This document shows, piece by piece, positions 9,335 through 19,171 of a DNA stretch of 64,000 bases (positions are counted from its first letter, which is position 1; each line of letters begins with the position of its first letter). Source of the DNA: Bursaphelenchus xylophilus (lineage: Eukaryota > Nematoda > Chromadorea > Rhabditida > Aphelenchoididae); the NCBI GenBank assembly GCA_904066235.2, contig CAJFCV020000001.1, forward strand, positions 4,278,001 to 4,342,000, in the 5' to 3' direction. The translations under genes were made by a program, and so were the position numbers. Below the pieces are notes generated by a model. It was not told the origin of the DNA and ran no database searches. It saw nothing but the letters and a program-made list of their open reading frames with translations.

Positions 9335-11852
9335 TGCCCACTTTTCCTCTTCTTTCCTTGACCATGGGTTGACATCCTTTGGGTTCTTCTGTGGCTGGAA
9401 GGTTTGGATTGGGTACATCAGGGCATGAGCAGGGCATAAGTGTGTCCGGGTATTCATCTTCGAATGGCTGTCCATGTGAAAGTTCTAGGTCCATCAATTT
9501 GAGTTTGCATCGGGTGCGTTGTTCCATCGGCAATTCGTTCAGTAGAAAATGACATCCAGAGAGCGATGGGGAAGAGTGGGGAGTTTCGGATGGAGTGTGA
9601 TAGGGGGAATGGGGTTCAGGAAGATTCGTGAAACCAATATTGACCAGCGGCAATACCTGCCCTCGATCCGGAAATTTCTTACGGCCCCATTTACGATGAC
9701 GAACATGGGGAACCGCAACAAGATCACTAAGCAGAGATGGATTTCCAACATTCAAAGAAGAGTCTTGGGGAATAGAGGAAGATTTTACCGAAGAAATCAC
9801 AGAGTTTCTCGAACCAGATACGAAAGGTGTTACTATAGAAGACGATACGAGACGGCACGAAACGATAGGAGACAATAAAATGGGAGACGAGACGATAGGC
9901 GAGACGATAGATTTCGATACGATAGGACGCGATACAATAGGGTGCGAAACGATAGACGATACGACAGGTGATGCGATAGATTGCGATACGATAGGGGGCG
10001 ATACGATAGCGGGCGTTAGAATAGACGATACGAGAGGACATGAAACGATAGGATCCGATACAATAGGTTGCGATACGATAGGGTGCGAGACGATAGGGGA
10101 GGGCAATTGCGGATTTTCTTGGTGTCCATTCAACCGGAAGCTTCTCATGGGTATCTCTGGAGTAACTGATTCGACTGGGTTTGACCTCGGGAAACGAGAA
10201 AGTGCTGGATTCGGAGTAGGGTTCACGGAACTCAGAGGAGTTTCAGGCTGAGGTTTGAAGTTCGATTCGTTCGGAGGAAACAATTTACCACAAAGAGAAA
10301 CATGATGTCGACCGTTACAATTTGAGCATCGAGAATAAGAGCACTGAGCAACGATATGACCACGTTGAAGACAAAGAAGGCAGAGCCTATTCTCACGAAC
10401 AATCCGCTGACGAGAATCGAAATCTTGGACAATCTGACAACTTGCAGAGTCATGAGGCTGGGAACAGAAGGCACAAGAAGCAAGAGTCAGACTAGGATTG
10501 GGATTGAAGAAACTGGTATTGTCAGACCGGGATTGGGGAAAAGAACGAGCATCATGACTGGCGGAATTGAACAAAGCTCGAGGTTCGAAATCCGAATGAT
10601 TGAGGAAGTCACAAGTCTCTCGACGATCAGAAACGTCTCCAGCTCGGAAAAGCAATTTCTCACGGGTTCTAACGATAATGCCTAGTTCATTGATGACGTT
10701 CTTGACGGTAGCCTTTTGACCTGAACGATCGAAAGAAGCAACTATGGACTCATGAATGTTGAAGGGAAGGGAATCGAACAGACAAGAAAGAAAGAGGCGC
10801 TCTTGGGCTTCAGAAGTCGAGGAAAGGAGGCAGACACTCATATCACGCAGCTGATAATACCACGATGTCAATTCTTGATGGGTACGAGGAACCGAAAGCC
10901 TTTTATCTTTGAGGATCTTTATCAATCGGTCAACTTGATCTTCGGAGTCGCCGTATCTATCCTGGAGGGACTTCAACATGATGGCTAAACTACCTGCCCG
11001 AATCGGAATCGACTGAATGCTAGTCAAGGGTTCACCGCTAAGATTGGAAACGAGGAATCCTATGCGAGTAGTCTCGGGGTAATCTTTGTTATAGTCGAGG
11101 ACCTCATTAAGCAATGCGAAAAACATGGGGAATTCATCTTTTCGACCAGTGAAACGGGGAACTTTGGCCTTTGCCAGATCGATGCCTAATCGCTTTGGTG
11201 GAGAATTCATGGGAGGAGGAAGACCTAACGGGAGAATTGGGGAAGAAGAGAAAGCCGGAACGAGATTTGAGAGCCTTGGAGGGGTAACGGGAGAAATGGT
11301 TTCGAACTTGTGGGAGTTTCGTGGATCCAAGGATTCTTCAAGATCAGCTATTTTTTCCTTACAACTATTGCTCCAATACTTTATAATTGCTGAAATAACA
11401 GGTCTCTCAATGGATGACAAGAAAGCATTCAAACACTCGTTAGGAACGTTGTTGGAGTAACAGATATCACTGAGCTCTCCTAGGAGGGTATTTGCTTGTT
11501 TCTCAAACCGACGGAGCTCACTTAAAACTAATTTCAAACGATCAAGGGTCACCTGAGGGGAAATAGTGGGGTCATTTATCTGGTTGAGAGGTCGAGATAA
11601 ATCTTCGAGGATATCTGGTAGGGTAGTGCCATAGATTACATGAATCTTGCGGCATATTTGGATGAGATCTTGGAAAACCTGTGTTCTACCTAGGACCTTA
11701 AATGTATCTCGATCACGAGCGTCATTGGTCGGTTGATCGCCGTATTGACGTAAGTAGTCAAGATGGAGCTGCCACGCATTTCGAGAGAACAATGGGGAGG
11801 ATAAAATGTCGGCACTAGTCAAGTAGATACTGTCAAGGGACGAATGGTTCAT
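9285..11852 (-). CDS. Gag polyprotein of a BEL/Pao-type retroelement
   Basis: The frame is 855 residues, intact, starting at ATG 11,852-11,850. Residues about 225-400 (starting near KVPRFTGRKDEFPMFF) look like the DUF1759-type capsid region found in Pao Gag proteins. Three zinc knuckles follow at about 460-472, 491-504 and 509-521, with spacing CX2CX3HX4C, CX2CX4HX4C and CX2CX3HX4C. Next is a low-complexity tract of PIVS-like repeats at about residues 580-680, encoded by a degenerate 12-15 base DNA repeat. The last 17 or so residues are read from the 3' LTR. Gag would form the particle and bind RNA; no pol frame follows. The intact frame suggests selection or recent insertion. Confidence 0.88.
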   Translation of the reverse strand: MNHSSLDSIYLTSADILSSPLFSRNAWQLHLDYLRQYGDQPTNDARDRDTFKVLGRTQVFQDLIQICRKIHVIYGTTLPDILEDLSRPLNQINDPTISPQVTLDRLKLVLSELRRFEKQANTLLGELSDICYSNNVPNECLNAFLSSIERPVISAIIKYWSNSCKEKIADLEESLDPRNSHKFETISPVTPPRLSNLVPAFSSSPILPLGLPPPMNSPPKRLGIDLAKAKVPRFTGRKDEFPMFFALLNEVLDYNKDYPETTRIGFLVSNLSGEPLTSIQSIPIRAGSLAIMLKSLQDRYGDSEDQVDRLIKILKDKRLSVPRTHQELTSWYYQLRDMSVCLLSSTSEAQERLFLSCLFDSLPFNIHESIVASFDRSGQKATVKNVINELGIIVRTREKLLFRAGDVSDRRETCDFLNHSDFEPRALFNSASHDARSFPQSRSDNTSFFNPNPSLTLASCAFCSQPHDSASCQIVQDFDSRQRIVRENRLCLLCLQRGHIVAQCSYSRCSNCNGRHHVSLCGKLFPPNESNFKPQPETPLSSVNPTPNPALSRFPRSNPVESVTPEIPMRSFRLNGHQENPQLPSPIVSHPIVSQPIVSDPIVSCPLVSSILTPAIVSPPIVSQSIASPVVSSIVSHPIVSRPIVSKSIVSPIVSSPILLSPIVSCRLVSSSIVTPFVSGSRNSVISSVKSSSIPQDSSLNVGNPSLLSDLVAVPHVRHRKWGRKKFPDRGQVLPLVNIGFTNLPEPHSPYHTPSETPHSSPSLSGCHFLLNELPMEQRTRCKLKLMDLELSHGQPFEDEYPDTLMPCSCPDVPNPNLPATEEPKGCQPMVKERRGKVGMLATSLKPPIIFHEFA
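9835..10110. repeat. Degenerate GATACGATAGG tandem repeat inside gag
   Basis: About twenty imperfect copies of a 12-15 base unit built on GATACGATAGG run through this stretch. On the minus strand they encode the Pro-Ile-Val-Ser repeats of the Gag linker, and the frame is kept throughout. Confidence 0.8.
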
Positions 11853-12274
11853 GGTCTGATGAAAGGTCTACAGGACTAGGGAATAAGTTTGTGTGAGAAT
11901 CCGGGAAAATTACAAGAAATTGTCCAGTCGTAGAAAATTGACTTGGAGAAGGAAAACAAGCGGCGCCTAGAAGCTTTACTAGGGGGAAAACGATAAACGA
12001 TAAGAGAACGAGAAAATCGATAGGAAAACGAGAATTCACCTAGAACCTAATTTCTGGTCTAGGGAAGGGAACGAGCGAGAACGATAGAGGAAAATATTAC
12101 CGAGGGTAACCTGCCCTGGCTGACACCGAACACAGGGAGGGGCCGGGGAAGAGGGAACTGAAAGACAGACACCGGGTGGCCAATCCGGTGGTAGACAAAA
12201 ATACGAGAAACGATACCTTTATTGCTCCAAGGAAAACGACGATGAGGCCCGGTTTCGTCAGACTTGAGCCCCCA

Positions 12275-12462
12275 TATAAACGATTTAGACAATTAGGAGA
12301 ATATTTATTGGGCAATACACGAGAAACACACACAACCGCTCACTAGAGGAGCGCGAGACACCGACTTCTGAGAATAGGAAAATTGACGTTATGAAGACTT
12401 TGTCCTTTGACTTTATGCAAATTCGTGGAAAATAATTGGCGGTTTCAATGAAGTCGCCAACA
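12275..12462 (-). repeat. 5' LTR of the gag-only element
   Basis: This 188-base repeat starts TGTTGGCGAC at 12,462 and ends TCGTTTATA at 12,275. It carries the same AATAAA signal as the 3' LTR. Confidence 0.88.
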
Positions 12463-12566
12463 GATTCCATCGCATTTTTCACCAATTCTTTGACAGTTTC
12501 ACCTGAAGTGCATGGTATGGTATCCAAAATCGTCCGTCGAAGTGTGTAAATCTGGAGTTTAGGCAT

Positions 12567-12950
12567 CTAAAATCAAAAAATAATAATATAAAAGGTCTAG
12601 TGTAACAACGAATAAATAAAGAACTTGGAAAAAAATTGAATTAGCTAATTGTCGAATAAACTTACAGGTTTAGGGAGAAATGCTACAGTTTTGACAAGAT
12701 TTTGCAAAAGATTTTCGCGCAAGTTTTTATTTTTGGGAACACTTGACCCATCTCCGTTATGTGTCAAGTCTGCACCAAAAAATAAATTTCGTTGTTTTTG
12801 CGGGAAAACAGATTTTGAGTAAGTCCTACTAGAATTTCGTGAATTTCACAGCAGTCGAGATGTTTATAGGTCATTTTGGAGAGCGTATCTGTGAAAACAT
12901 ATGTTATATCAATGTTATACTTGACATAACTTCTTACTTTTTGGTTTCAG
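12567..12950. promoter_or_regulatory. Shared 5' region between head-to-head units E and F
   Basis: The ATGs of unit E (minus) and unit F (plus) face away from each other across 384 bases. The part near E (CTTGACCC...GTTATGTGTCAAG, about 12,740-12,775) also lies upstream of units C and D, so it is likely a conserved promoter element of the array. GGTTTCAG just before 12,951 is the acceptor for F. Confidence 0.5.
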
Positions 12951-14036
12951 ATGCCAAAACTCGAGATTTACACTCTCCGGGGGACGATTTTGGATACCAT
13001 TCCATGCTGTTCAGGTGAAACTGTAAAAGAATTGGTGAAAAATGCGATGGAATCGAAGAAACTTCGAATTGAAGAGGCCAGATGCCTAAAACAACAAAAA
13101 AAGGATGGAACTTGGACGAAAATCAGGTGGAAAGACAAAGTTGGGGATGATGATGCTGTCTATCGGATCACCAGGGATCCGCAAAAGGTGATTTCTCTCA
13201 ATGTATTTAGTTATTCAGTGTTTAGTTACTTCTAAAACATCGAGTTCGAGTTGTGGACTTCAATGGCGAAGAAATTGGTCGATTCCCCACTAGATGCGGA
13301 AAATCCGTGTTGAATATTGTTAATGATGTTTGCAGACAGCTGCAGATCGAGAAAGAAAGGGTGTTATCAACCGAGATTCGGATAGGAAATGGGTTTAAAC
13401 GGGTCCCCAAAGATTCGATGGTCAATTTTAATGATGTTGTTGTGATAATTGTGGATGAATTGGAAAGAGTAAGGTTGCTGATGGTCGCAAAAACCCTTGA
13501 ACTTCTTTTCAGGACCACATTCGAATAGAGAACGGTGAACCGGTCCTTCCAAGATGTCTTTCCGTACTAAAATTGGTCGATTTATTGAGGGAGTACAAAC
13601 ATGTAAGTTAATTTCAAATTACATTTATTTTTGCATTTAGTCCAATAGAGGAAAAGAGCCTCGCGGAAAGACGATAAACGTAGAGGAATTTATCAAGAAG
13701 CTGGAATCTGGAAAACGAGTTGATGAAGCTGAGAAGTATTTGATCTCCAGAAGTGTAGTAGACCCTCTTTGTGAGCATTGTCTTCGAAGAGGAAGCCCAT
13801 GGAGAAATGAATCTCGCCTGTATTTGAATAATTTGTTCGCTCCGTACCCGCAACTTCATGTGGTAGGGGGTTTGTTACTTTGAATTTATTTTTAGGATGA
13901 ATTTGTGTCTCCGATTGATCGTAATCTGGAGAAGGATCCCTTTGATAATGTCCTATCCAACCGACTGTTCGTCAGTCTTCGACACAGGAGGGCCAGTTTG
14001 AAGAGAATCTCCAAAGAAAATTTTAGAAATAAATGA
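12951..14036 (+). CDS. Array unit F: inverted, intact five-exon gene of unknown function
   Basis: The exons are 12,951-13,187, 13,226-13,468, 13,513-13,602, 13,641-13,862 and 13,896-14,036, all in phase 0, for 310 residues. The first two modules match units C-E (MPKLEIYTLRG, ETVKELVKNAMES; then LKHRVRVVDFNG). Exon 4 is more diverged (EKYLISRSVVDPLCEHC) but keeps SRLYLNNLFAPYPQLHV. The single last exon starts DEFVSPIDRN and ends FRNK. Acceptor GGTTTCAG sits directly on the ATG. F is the only plus-strand unit, has no relic exons or extra last exons, and has every splice site intact, so it may preserve the ancestral gene structure. Function unknown. Confidence 0.8.
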
Positions 14037-14168
14037 AAGGTAAAAAATTTGCAACCATGAATCTATAAAGGTACTTTAAGATGCGTCATTACTCTTTTTG
14101 AATATAAAAAATCATACGATTAAAATTCAGAATGAAATTTTTTTCCAAATCCCCAAAAAGTTAATTTC

Positions 14169-14240
14169 TGCGTCTGACGGGAATCGAACCCGTGTCGATT
14201 GCTTGGAAGGCAACCATGCTGACCATTACACCACAGACGC
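14169..14240 (-). tRNA. tRNA-Gly(UCC)
   Basis: The 72-base cloverleaf starts GCGTCTG and ends CAGACGCA, with anticodon loop CTTCCAA (anticodon TCC), A box TGGTGTAATGG and B box GGTTCGATTCC. A T-run follows on the minus strand. It is identical to the copies at 28,025, 34,085 and 37,567. Confidence 0.96.
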
Positions 14241-14843
14241 ACGGGTTTCGGCCTTTCGAACGAACTCAAATCCCCTCCGAATCAAGTTTCCATTGTTTTT
14301 CGCTAATCGCAGCGCTCGAAAACGAAGCGAAAAGTCATGGTCAAAGTATGAAATAAGTAATCACCGTTAGATTTTATAACAAGTTTATTTATTTTTTTGG
14401 TTTTATCGCGATTAAAAATTTACACATCAACAATTCATTAGAGTTTCTTTGAAGAATGGGTAAAAAGATCGTTGTAGACATAGGTTTGTATACATATTGT
14501 AATCGGGGTTCATTTTAGAGGATTTGGAGGGGGGTCTTATGTTGTTTTAGTCAAAAATATACCATTTTACGACAAAAAATTTTTATGGGTTTTTAAAAAG
14601 TCGTGTTTTAGGGCCAAACTTAACTAGCCATTAAAAAATTTTGGTTTTGAAAATCCAGTTCTTAGTGTGACTGATAAATTTCAATTTCAAAATTTTCAAA
14701 TTTCACCGAAATTTGCAAGAACTCCCCAATTTCTCCTAAAACAAAATTCCGCCAAAAACAGTTCAAAAAATTTTAAATTTATGATACAAAGGCCCGAAAT
14801 CAAAAATAAAAGTTCAGGTTGAGGCCGAAAGAAAATACTCGTT
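14241..14843. other. Intergenic stretch without recognised features
   Basis: This AT-rich sequence lies between the tRNA and the 3' end of the UBE2W-like gene. I see no exon, RNA gene or inverted repeat. It would include the 3' untranslated region of the minus-strand gene. Confidence 0.5.
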
Positions 14844-15760
14844 CTAGACTTTGTCATCGTGGAACCACCAGCGAGTCATACTCGGGCGGCTGTGACAGGT
14901 ATTCACGTAGGCCGTGTTGTCCATGGGAGGCGCCTTTTTGCGACAGGAGGACAACATGGACAGGATGGAGAGACAGACAGCCTGCACGTTCAGGGCAGGG
15001 GTCCAGTCGTCGAACAGGATCGACAAACAAATATGGCCATTGGAGTAGACGTGCGGGTGGACGGGAATGTGATTGCCCACAAACGTCACCTGAAAATATG
15101 GTTGTAATTACTAGAATTAGGGGATTTGGACTACTAAAATTACGATATCCATAGAATAGGACCACAAAAAAATTTTTTTTTTAATATTTTTTTTGTCATG
15201 GATAATATAAAAATTTACCAAAGAATAGTTTTTTATGGCATGCAAAGGATTTTAAAATGGATCTACACCCAAAAATTTGTAAAAATCTCAAAAAATGGCC
15301 AAAAATTTTCACTTTTTTTACCATGGATAATATAAAAATCTTTACAAAATCCTGTGATTGTTGTATGTCGATACTTTTAATGGCATTTTAAAACAGATTA
15401 ACAAAATGGAAATTTTTTTTTCATTAGTCTTACAAAACTATTCCTCAATTCCGATTCCGAAAAAAAAAATAAAATTCCGATTAATCCCCAATAATGGCTC
15501 TGTTCTCGACAGATCAGACTAAAACCAAAACAAAAATCGCTAGCTCTCACCTCAGGCGACGTGAATGGGTATTGATTATCGAATTTGAATTGCAGTTTGA
15601 AGGTCTCCCCTTCGTACAAAGTGTTGGGCGCCCCATCGACTGATACAGTCCAATTAAGTAGATCTTTGGAGGCCTCTTCCTGGTCGATCCGCATGCCCTC
15701 TGGCGGCTCGGTGACCAGCTGGGAGAGCTCTTTGGCTAGCCGACGACGGGAGGCGTCCAT
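14844..15760 (-). CDS. UBE2W: Ubiquitin-conjugating enzyme E2 W
   Basis: Two exons, 15,760-15,551 and 15,089-14,844, join in phase 0 to give 151 residues, the same length as human UBE2W. The core shows LYEGETFKLQFKF, YPFTSPE, HPHVYSNGHICLSIL with the active-site Cys at residue 91, and the W-type tail ending RWWFHDDKV. In the family this E2 transfers ubiquitin to the alpha-amino group of disordered N-termini rather than to lysine, in cytosol and nucleus. An acceptor (TTTCCAG) lies about 30 bases before the ATG. The 460-base intron contains two copies of the CATGGATAATATAA motif. I am confident in the family assignment. Confidence 0.95.
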
Positions 15761-15791
15761 GGCAGGGATTTATGAGGTTTATAGGGGTACC

Positions 15792-16800
15792 CTGGAAATA
15801 AAGTTAGGGTTATTTGAGAGCAAGTCAAGTATTTTTGGATTAATCAGGATGAAACGAAAGTTAAAAATGTGAAAAATAAAAGAAATTGTTTAAAAATGTC
15901 AAGAATTAAAAGAATCTCCTAATAAAACTCGAAGAAAACGACGTATTTTACAATTACAAAGCATAGAAACCTCGAGAAAATAATTTTTTCTCACCGACTC
16001 GCACAATCATCAAACTTTTCGCGTCTAATCAAAATTATTATAATTTATTTTTGCATTTTCAAGCTGCGCCCAGGCTTCAGACAAAATTTTTGTGATTTTG
16101 AAAAAATTATAGGTTTAACATGGCAAACGGACCCAAAAACTATTTAAAAAAACTAAAAATTGTCAAATCATAGCGACATTATAGAGCTTTTTAGGCGATT
16201 TAGGCATCAGTTATATTGTAGTAGGCAAAAGGTTCATTTTTCCTCTTCTAAAATAAGTAATAGGGTATTTTTTGATGGCAAAAAAGCATCGAGGTCCATA
16301 GTTTCTACAAAAAATAAACAAAAATCTCGGAAATTCTCCTCTTACCCTGAGGGGAATTTCCAATTGTTCCCATTTCCCTCCCGACCACCCGCTTTAACAC
16401 ACGTAAACAGGCCGAATAACCTTGAATTAGTCACGATGACATTACAGCAACCTATTTCTCCTCTATTACTATCTAGACTCGTCCATTGTTTGCGAAAAAC
16501 GGAATTTTTTGGAAAAAAAGCGGGCTGAGTGGCTATTGCATGGTTAATCCACTAAAATATTGAGCAAACAGGTGGGATTAGGTAGTCGGAATGACCTCAA
16601 TTCCGAGTGCGAACCACATGGGCGATTAAATATGGAGGTTAAAAAGGGTTATCTCTGTTTTATAGTCCATTCTGCGGTGTAATATGGGAACTTTGCAAGG
16701 GAAATTGAGGTTTTAAATTGAGATAGAGTAAATGCAAATTGTATTTTTGCAAGTTTTAAGATTAAATTGGCATGTTTCGTCATTTAGGTAAAATTTTGCA
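15792..16800. other. Non-coding stretch upstream of UBE2W
   Basis: AT-rich sequence with one GTAAAATACG-type motif at 15,952-15,961. No exon or RNA gene was recognised. The open frame at 16,160-16,528 has no family resemblance and is rich in AT-biased codons, so I do not call it. Confidence 0.5.
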
Positions 16801-17011
16801 TAATATATGTAAATAAAAGTTTGTATAAAATGTCACCAATGCGCTAAATACGAATAAAAAGGCTGGTACTGTTTATACTATACTTTACTCTTATTTTTGC
16901 AATAAAGAATAGAAGAGCTGAGATTTTTTGTAAGATAAAGATATTCGTATAAAATGTCCCCTTATAGCAGAAATGGTCGTAAAATTGAATCAAATCCCTT
17001 ATAAACATATA

Positions 17012-17229
17012 CAGTGGAGGGACCTGATCCAGTGACAAAAAACGTACCATTTTGCATCCAGGAAGTATTAAAAATGTGGCAAAATGCTTCCCTCGCCAAG
17101 TGAAAAAAAACCCCGATTCCTTCAAAACAAAGTTTTTTCACTTGGAAAGGGAAGCATTTTGCCACGTTTTTGATGCTTCCCGGATGCAAAATGGAACGTT
17201 TTTTGCCACTGGATCGGGTCCGTCACTGT
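17012..17229. mobile_element. Foldback MITE, family 1, copy 2
   Basis: Ends CAGTGGAGGGACCTGATCCA and the inverted GGATCGGGTCCGTCACTG; halves are inverted copies. TA flanks on the left and a TA-like GTA on the right fit a TA target site. It lies inside the CGTATAAAATGTC cluster. Confidence 0.8.
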
Positions 17230-17511
17230 AGCGGACAGTCAAAAATTTTTAAGTTCAAAAAACTGTCTTTCGTATAAAATGTCGCAATAAAAACCCTAAA
17301 CGATTAGTACTCATTAAATTTTTCGTATAAAATGTCGCCCATATTAAAAATTACGCCTATTTGCAGCTAAATTCCACGATGCTTGAACTCAAAGTCCAAG
17401 GATCGTGGACGATTTTCAACTAATTTCAAGCTCCAAAAACATCTAAAACTTCTCCTTTCGCTTTTCCTTTGTTAAAAACATTACAATAGAAGTAAAGAGT
17501 CGGCGTCAAAG

Positions 17512-17835
17512 TCAAAAAAAGACATCACAATTGATATTAGACTCGCCCAAAAAGTGAGCGTTCCACCACGCTGGATGCTTGTTCAGGTTTCTGAACTCGG
17601 CTGGAGGCCTTTTCGAGGCTTCTTCTTGTTGGAAAGTAACAACAAATAGAGGAACTGAACTAGATGGAGAGCTGCCATTTACATTCAAATTTAAGCGAAA
17701 ACACGCAGAGGATACTGGGAGGATATACCTTGTATAAACATGGGTGAGCTCAAGTTTTTTGAGGAGATAACCAATTAATAAAGTTTGGAAAGGAGAAATA
17801 AAGGTTGGAAAAGCAAGGATTATCTCTTGTTTTCT
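17512..17835 (-). other. Open 108-codon stretch without Met after a splice acceptor
   Basis: On the minus strand, an acceptor-like TTTCCAG at 17,842-17,836 is followed by a frame open to a TGA at 17,514-17,512. Its end reads FVVTFQQEEASKRPPAEF and then NLNKHPAWWNAHFLGES, in a part richer in GC than its surroundings. There is no ATG, so upstream exons would be needed and I see none. It could be a last exon, a relic or chance. Confidence 0.2.
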
Positions 17836-18434
17836 CTGGAAATTGCGAATAAAGCTTGAGGAACTTTAGTCATCACGCACTCTAGGTGTTTTTGAGGGGA
17901 GTAGAGGTCCAGAAATGTAATTTTTTGAACGAAAAACAAAGAAAATGCAGGGAAACGTTGTAAAAATGAATTTTTAAGGGAAAATTGCAAAATCATTTAA
18001 AAAAATTTATGAAATATAGAATTTAAGGGTAAAAAAAAGATTCAATTTCTTTTTTACATGTTTTCTAGAAGATATGTTATATGGCGGAGACATTTTATAC
18101 GAAAAAGTAAATATTATTTTTGCGTATAAAATGTCCGTGTGAAAATTTTGAACTCTTAGGTTAGTAGAGCGTATTTTACAAAAAAAATTGTTAATATTCA
18201 TTTGCTTTCATGAAAACTCAACCATTTACAATTCTTGACATTTTACACGAAAAAAATTTCTTCCGTATAAAATGTCGCCACGGCCTTATCTGAATGATGT
18301 TGTTAATGTGTAATGCAATTCTGTATTTTACACGTATTTTAAGAACAAGAAACGTTTCGATATCGGATCTGCAACAAACCATTAACCGTTAGCGACGTTT
18401 TATACGAAAAAACTTTTTTTTTTCGTATAAAATG

Positions 18435-19099
18435 CAGCCAATTCCTAGATAATCTAATTTTCGAGTCGATCCCCCCACCAGACAAGATTCGAGCCCAGAA
18501 ATTCTAGTTCCGAAAAAACACGTCCAAAAACATATAACCACAAAAAACCATATAATCGAAACGAAAATATTTCCTCCATCCTTTACTCTTTTGGGTTTTC
18601 ACTCTCACGCATTTCAAGGTCACGGATTTTGGCGGGGAGAAAGTGAAAAGTCGAGGAATAACCGAGTAATGGGGGAAAATGATGTAATGAAATGTTTTTG
18701 GGATCAAAAATACGGGGTTTCTTTGATAAGACCGTTTTTTGATGGGAAAACGTGTATTTTAGGAAGCGAGAAAGTGAGAAAGATTGATGTCTCCACGTTT
18801 CTGACCTTTTAGAATGGTTATCGAACTTAGAAACTCCTAAAATGTCTAAACATCTCAGAATTTTAATATGCAAATTTTATCTCTAAAATATGAGAAATCG
18901 GTCCATAAAGTCATTGAAAATATTTATTGGACTTTATAATCCCAATAAAAATAATTTTTATTCGCCTTTTCCGGCGAAATCCCTCAAAAATTTGTCGGAA
19001 AAACTTGGGAAAAGAGGGAACGAAGCGCACAGTGCGAAGGCCTCGGGCACCGCTCTCTCCTTTCCCTCTCGGGTCCCGAAGAAGGGGCGGAGGACACCG
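18435..19099. other. Non-coding stretch before tRNA-Gly(CCC)
   Basis: No gene recognised. The open frames at 18,583-18,873 and 18,890-19,121 are AT- or G-biased and run across the tRNA promoter region. One GCACAGTGC palindrome lies at 19,027-19,035. Confidence 0.4.
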
Positions 19100-19171
19100 G
19101 CGCCTGTGGTGTAATGGTTAGCATGGTCGCTTCCCAAGCGACCGACGCGGGTTCGATTCCCGCCAGGCGCA
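19100..19171 (+). tRNA. tRNA-Gly(CCC)
   Basis: The 72-base gene starts GCGCCTG and ends CAGGCGCA, with anticodon loop TTCCCAA (anticodon CCC), A box TGGTGTAATGG and B box GGTTCGATTCC. TTTGTTTT follows. It differs from the UCC genes in paired acceptor, anticodon-stem and T-stem bases. Confidence 0.95.

Larger units (their letters stand above)
9154..12462 (-). mobile_element. Gag-only BEL/Pao-type LTR retroelement (non-autonomous)
   Basis: The element is bounded by LTRs at 12,462-12,275 (5') and 9334-9154 (3'), each starting TGTTGGCGAC on the minus strand. The flanks share the four bases GATT (9150-9153 and 12,463-12,466), a target duplication. TGGGGGCTC directly after the 5' LTR is a possible primer-binding site, and a purine-rich tract (AAGAAGAGGAAAAG) precedes the 3' LTR. 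Between the LTRs is one long open frame for Gag and no protease, reverse transcriptase, RNase H or integrase. At 3.3 kb it is far shorter than a full BEL/Pao element (typically 6 kb or more). It resembles the class of elements that keep gag but borrow pol in trans. Confidence 0.88.
7813..12566 (-). pseudogene. Array unit E, broken by an LTR element in exon 1
   Basis: The 5' part of exon 1 is at 12,566-12,463 and the 3' part at 9153-9017, with a 3.3-kb retroelement between them. Other exons are 8977-8735, 8665-8576, 8530-8306, and last-exon candidates at 8127-7990 and 7956-7813. Exon 2 ends with a GC donor (CGG then GCAAGT) in place of GT. The 7956 exon lacks seven bases relative to unit C, which shifts its frame after NQDVNVEI. 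Exon 4 has APTLAEKRL where C and D have APNEPEKRL. The element interrupts the reading frame, so no normal product is expected unless the element is spliced out. Confidence 0.8.
16819..18434. repeat. Cluster of CGTATAAAATGTC motifs
   Basis: The 13-base motif CGTATAAAATGTC or its complement, with small variants, occurs about ten times: near 16,819, 16,949, 17,273, 17,325, 18,087, 18,122, 18,236, 18,262, 18,391 and 18,424. The last six form three inverted pairs 20-35 bases apart that could fold as hairpins. I saw the motif nowhere else in the window. Confidence 0.75.

Noticed and set aside
9549..11460. Plus-strand open frames of 78-123 codons over the gag region
   Set aside because: They are antisense shadows of the 855-codon gag frame and of its GATACGATAGG repeats, which read as Asp-Thr-Ile-Gly on the plus strand.
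9154..12462. Degenerate pol remnants inside the LTR element
   Set aside because: Gag runs to within the 3' LTR and the 5' leader is only about 420 bases, so there is no room for pol and no trace was seen.
14098..14370. Frame containing SDGNRTRVDCLEGNHADHYT, repeated at 27,957
   Set aside because: This peptide is the antisense translation of tRNA-Gly(UCC), which explains its repetition.
16160..16528. A 122-codon frame
   Set aside because: No recognised domain, AT-driven composition, no splice or start context; left as non-coding.
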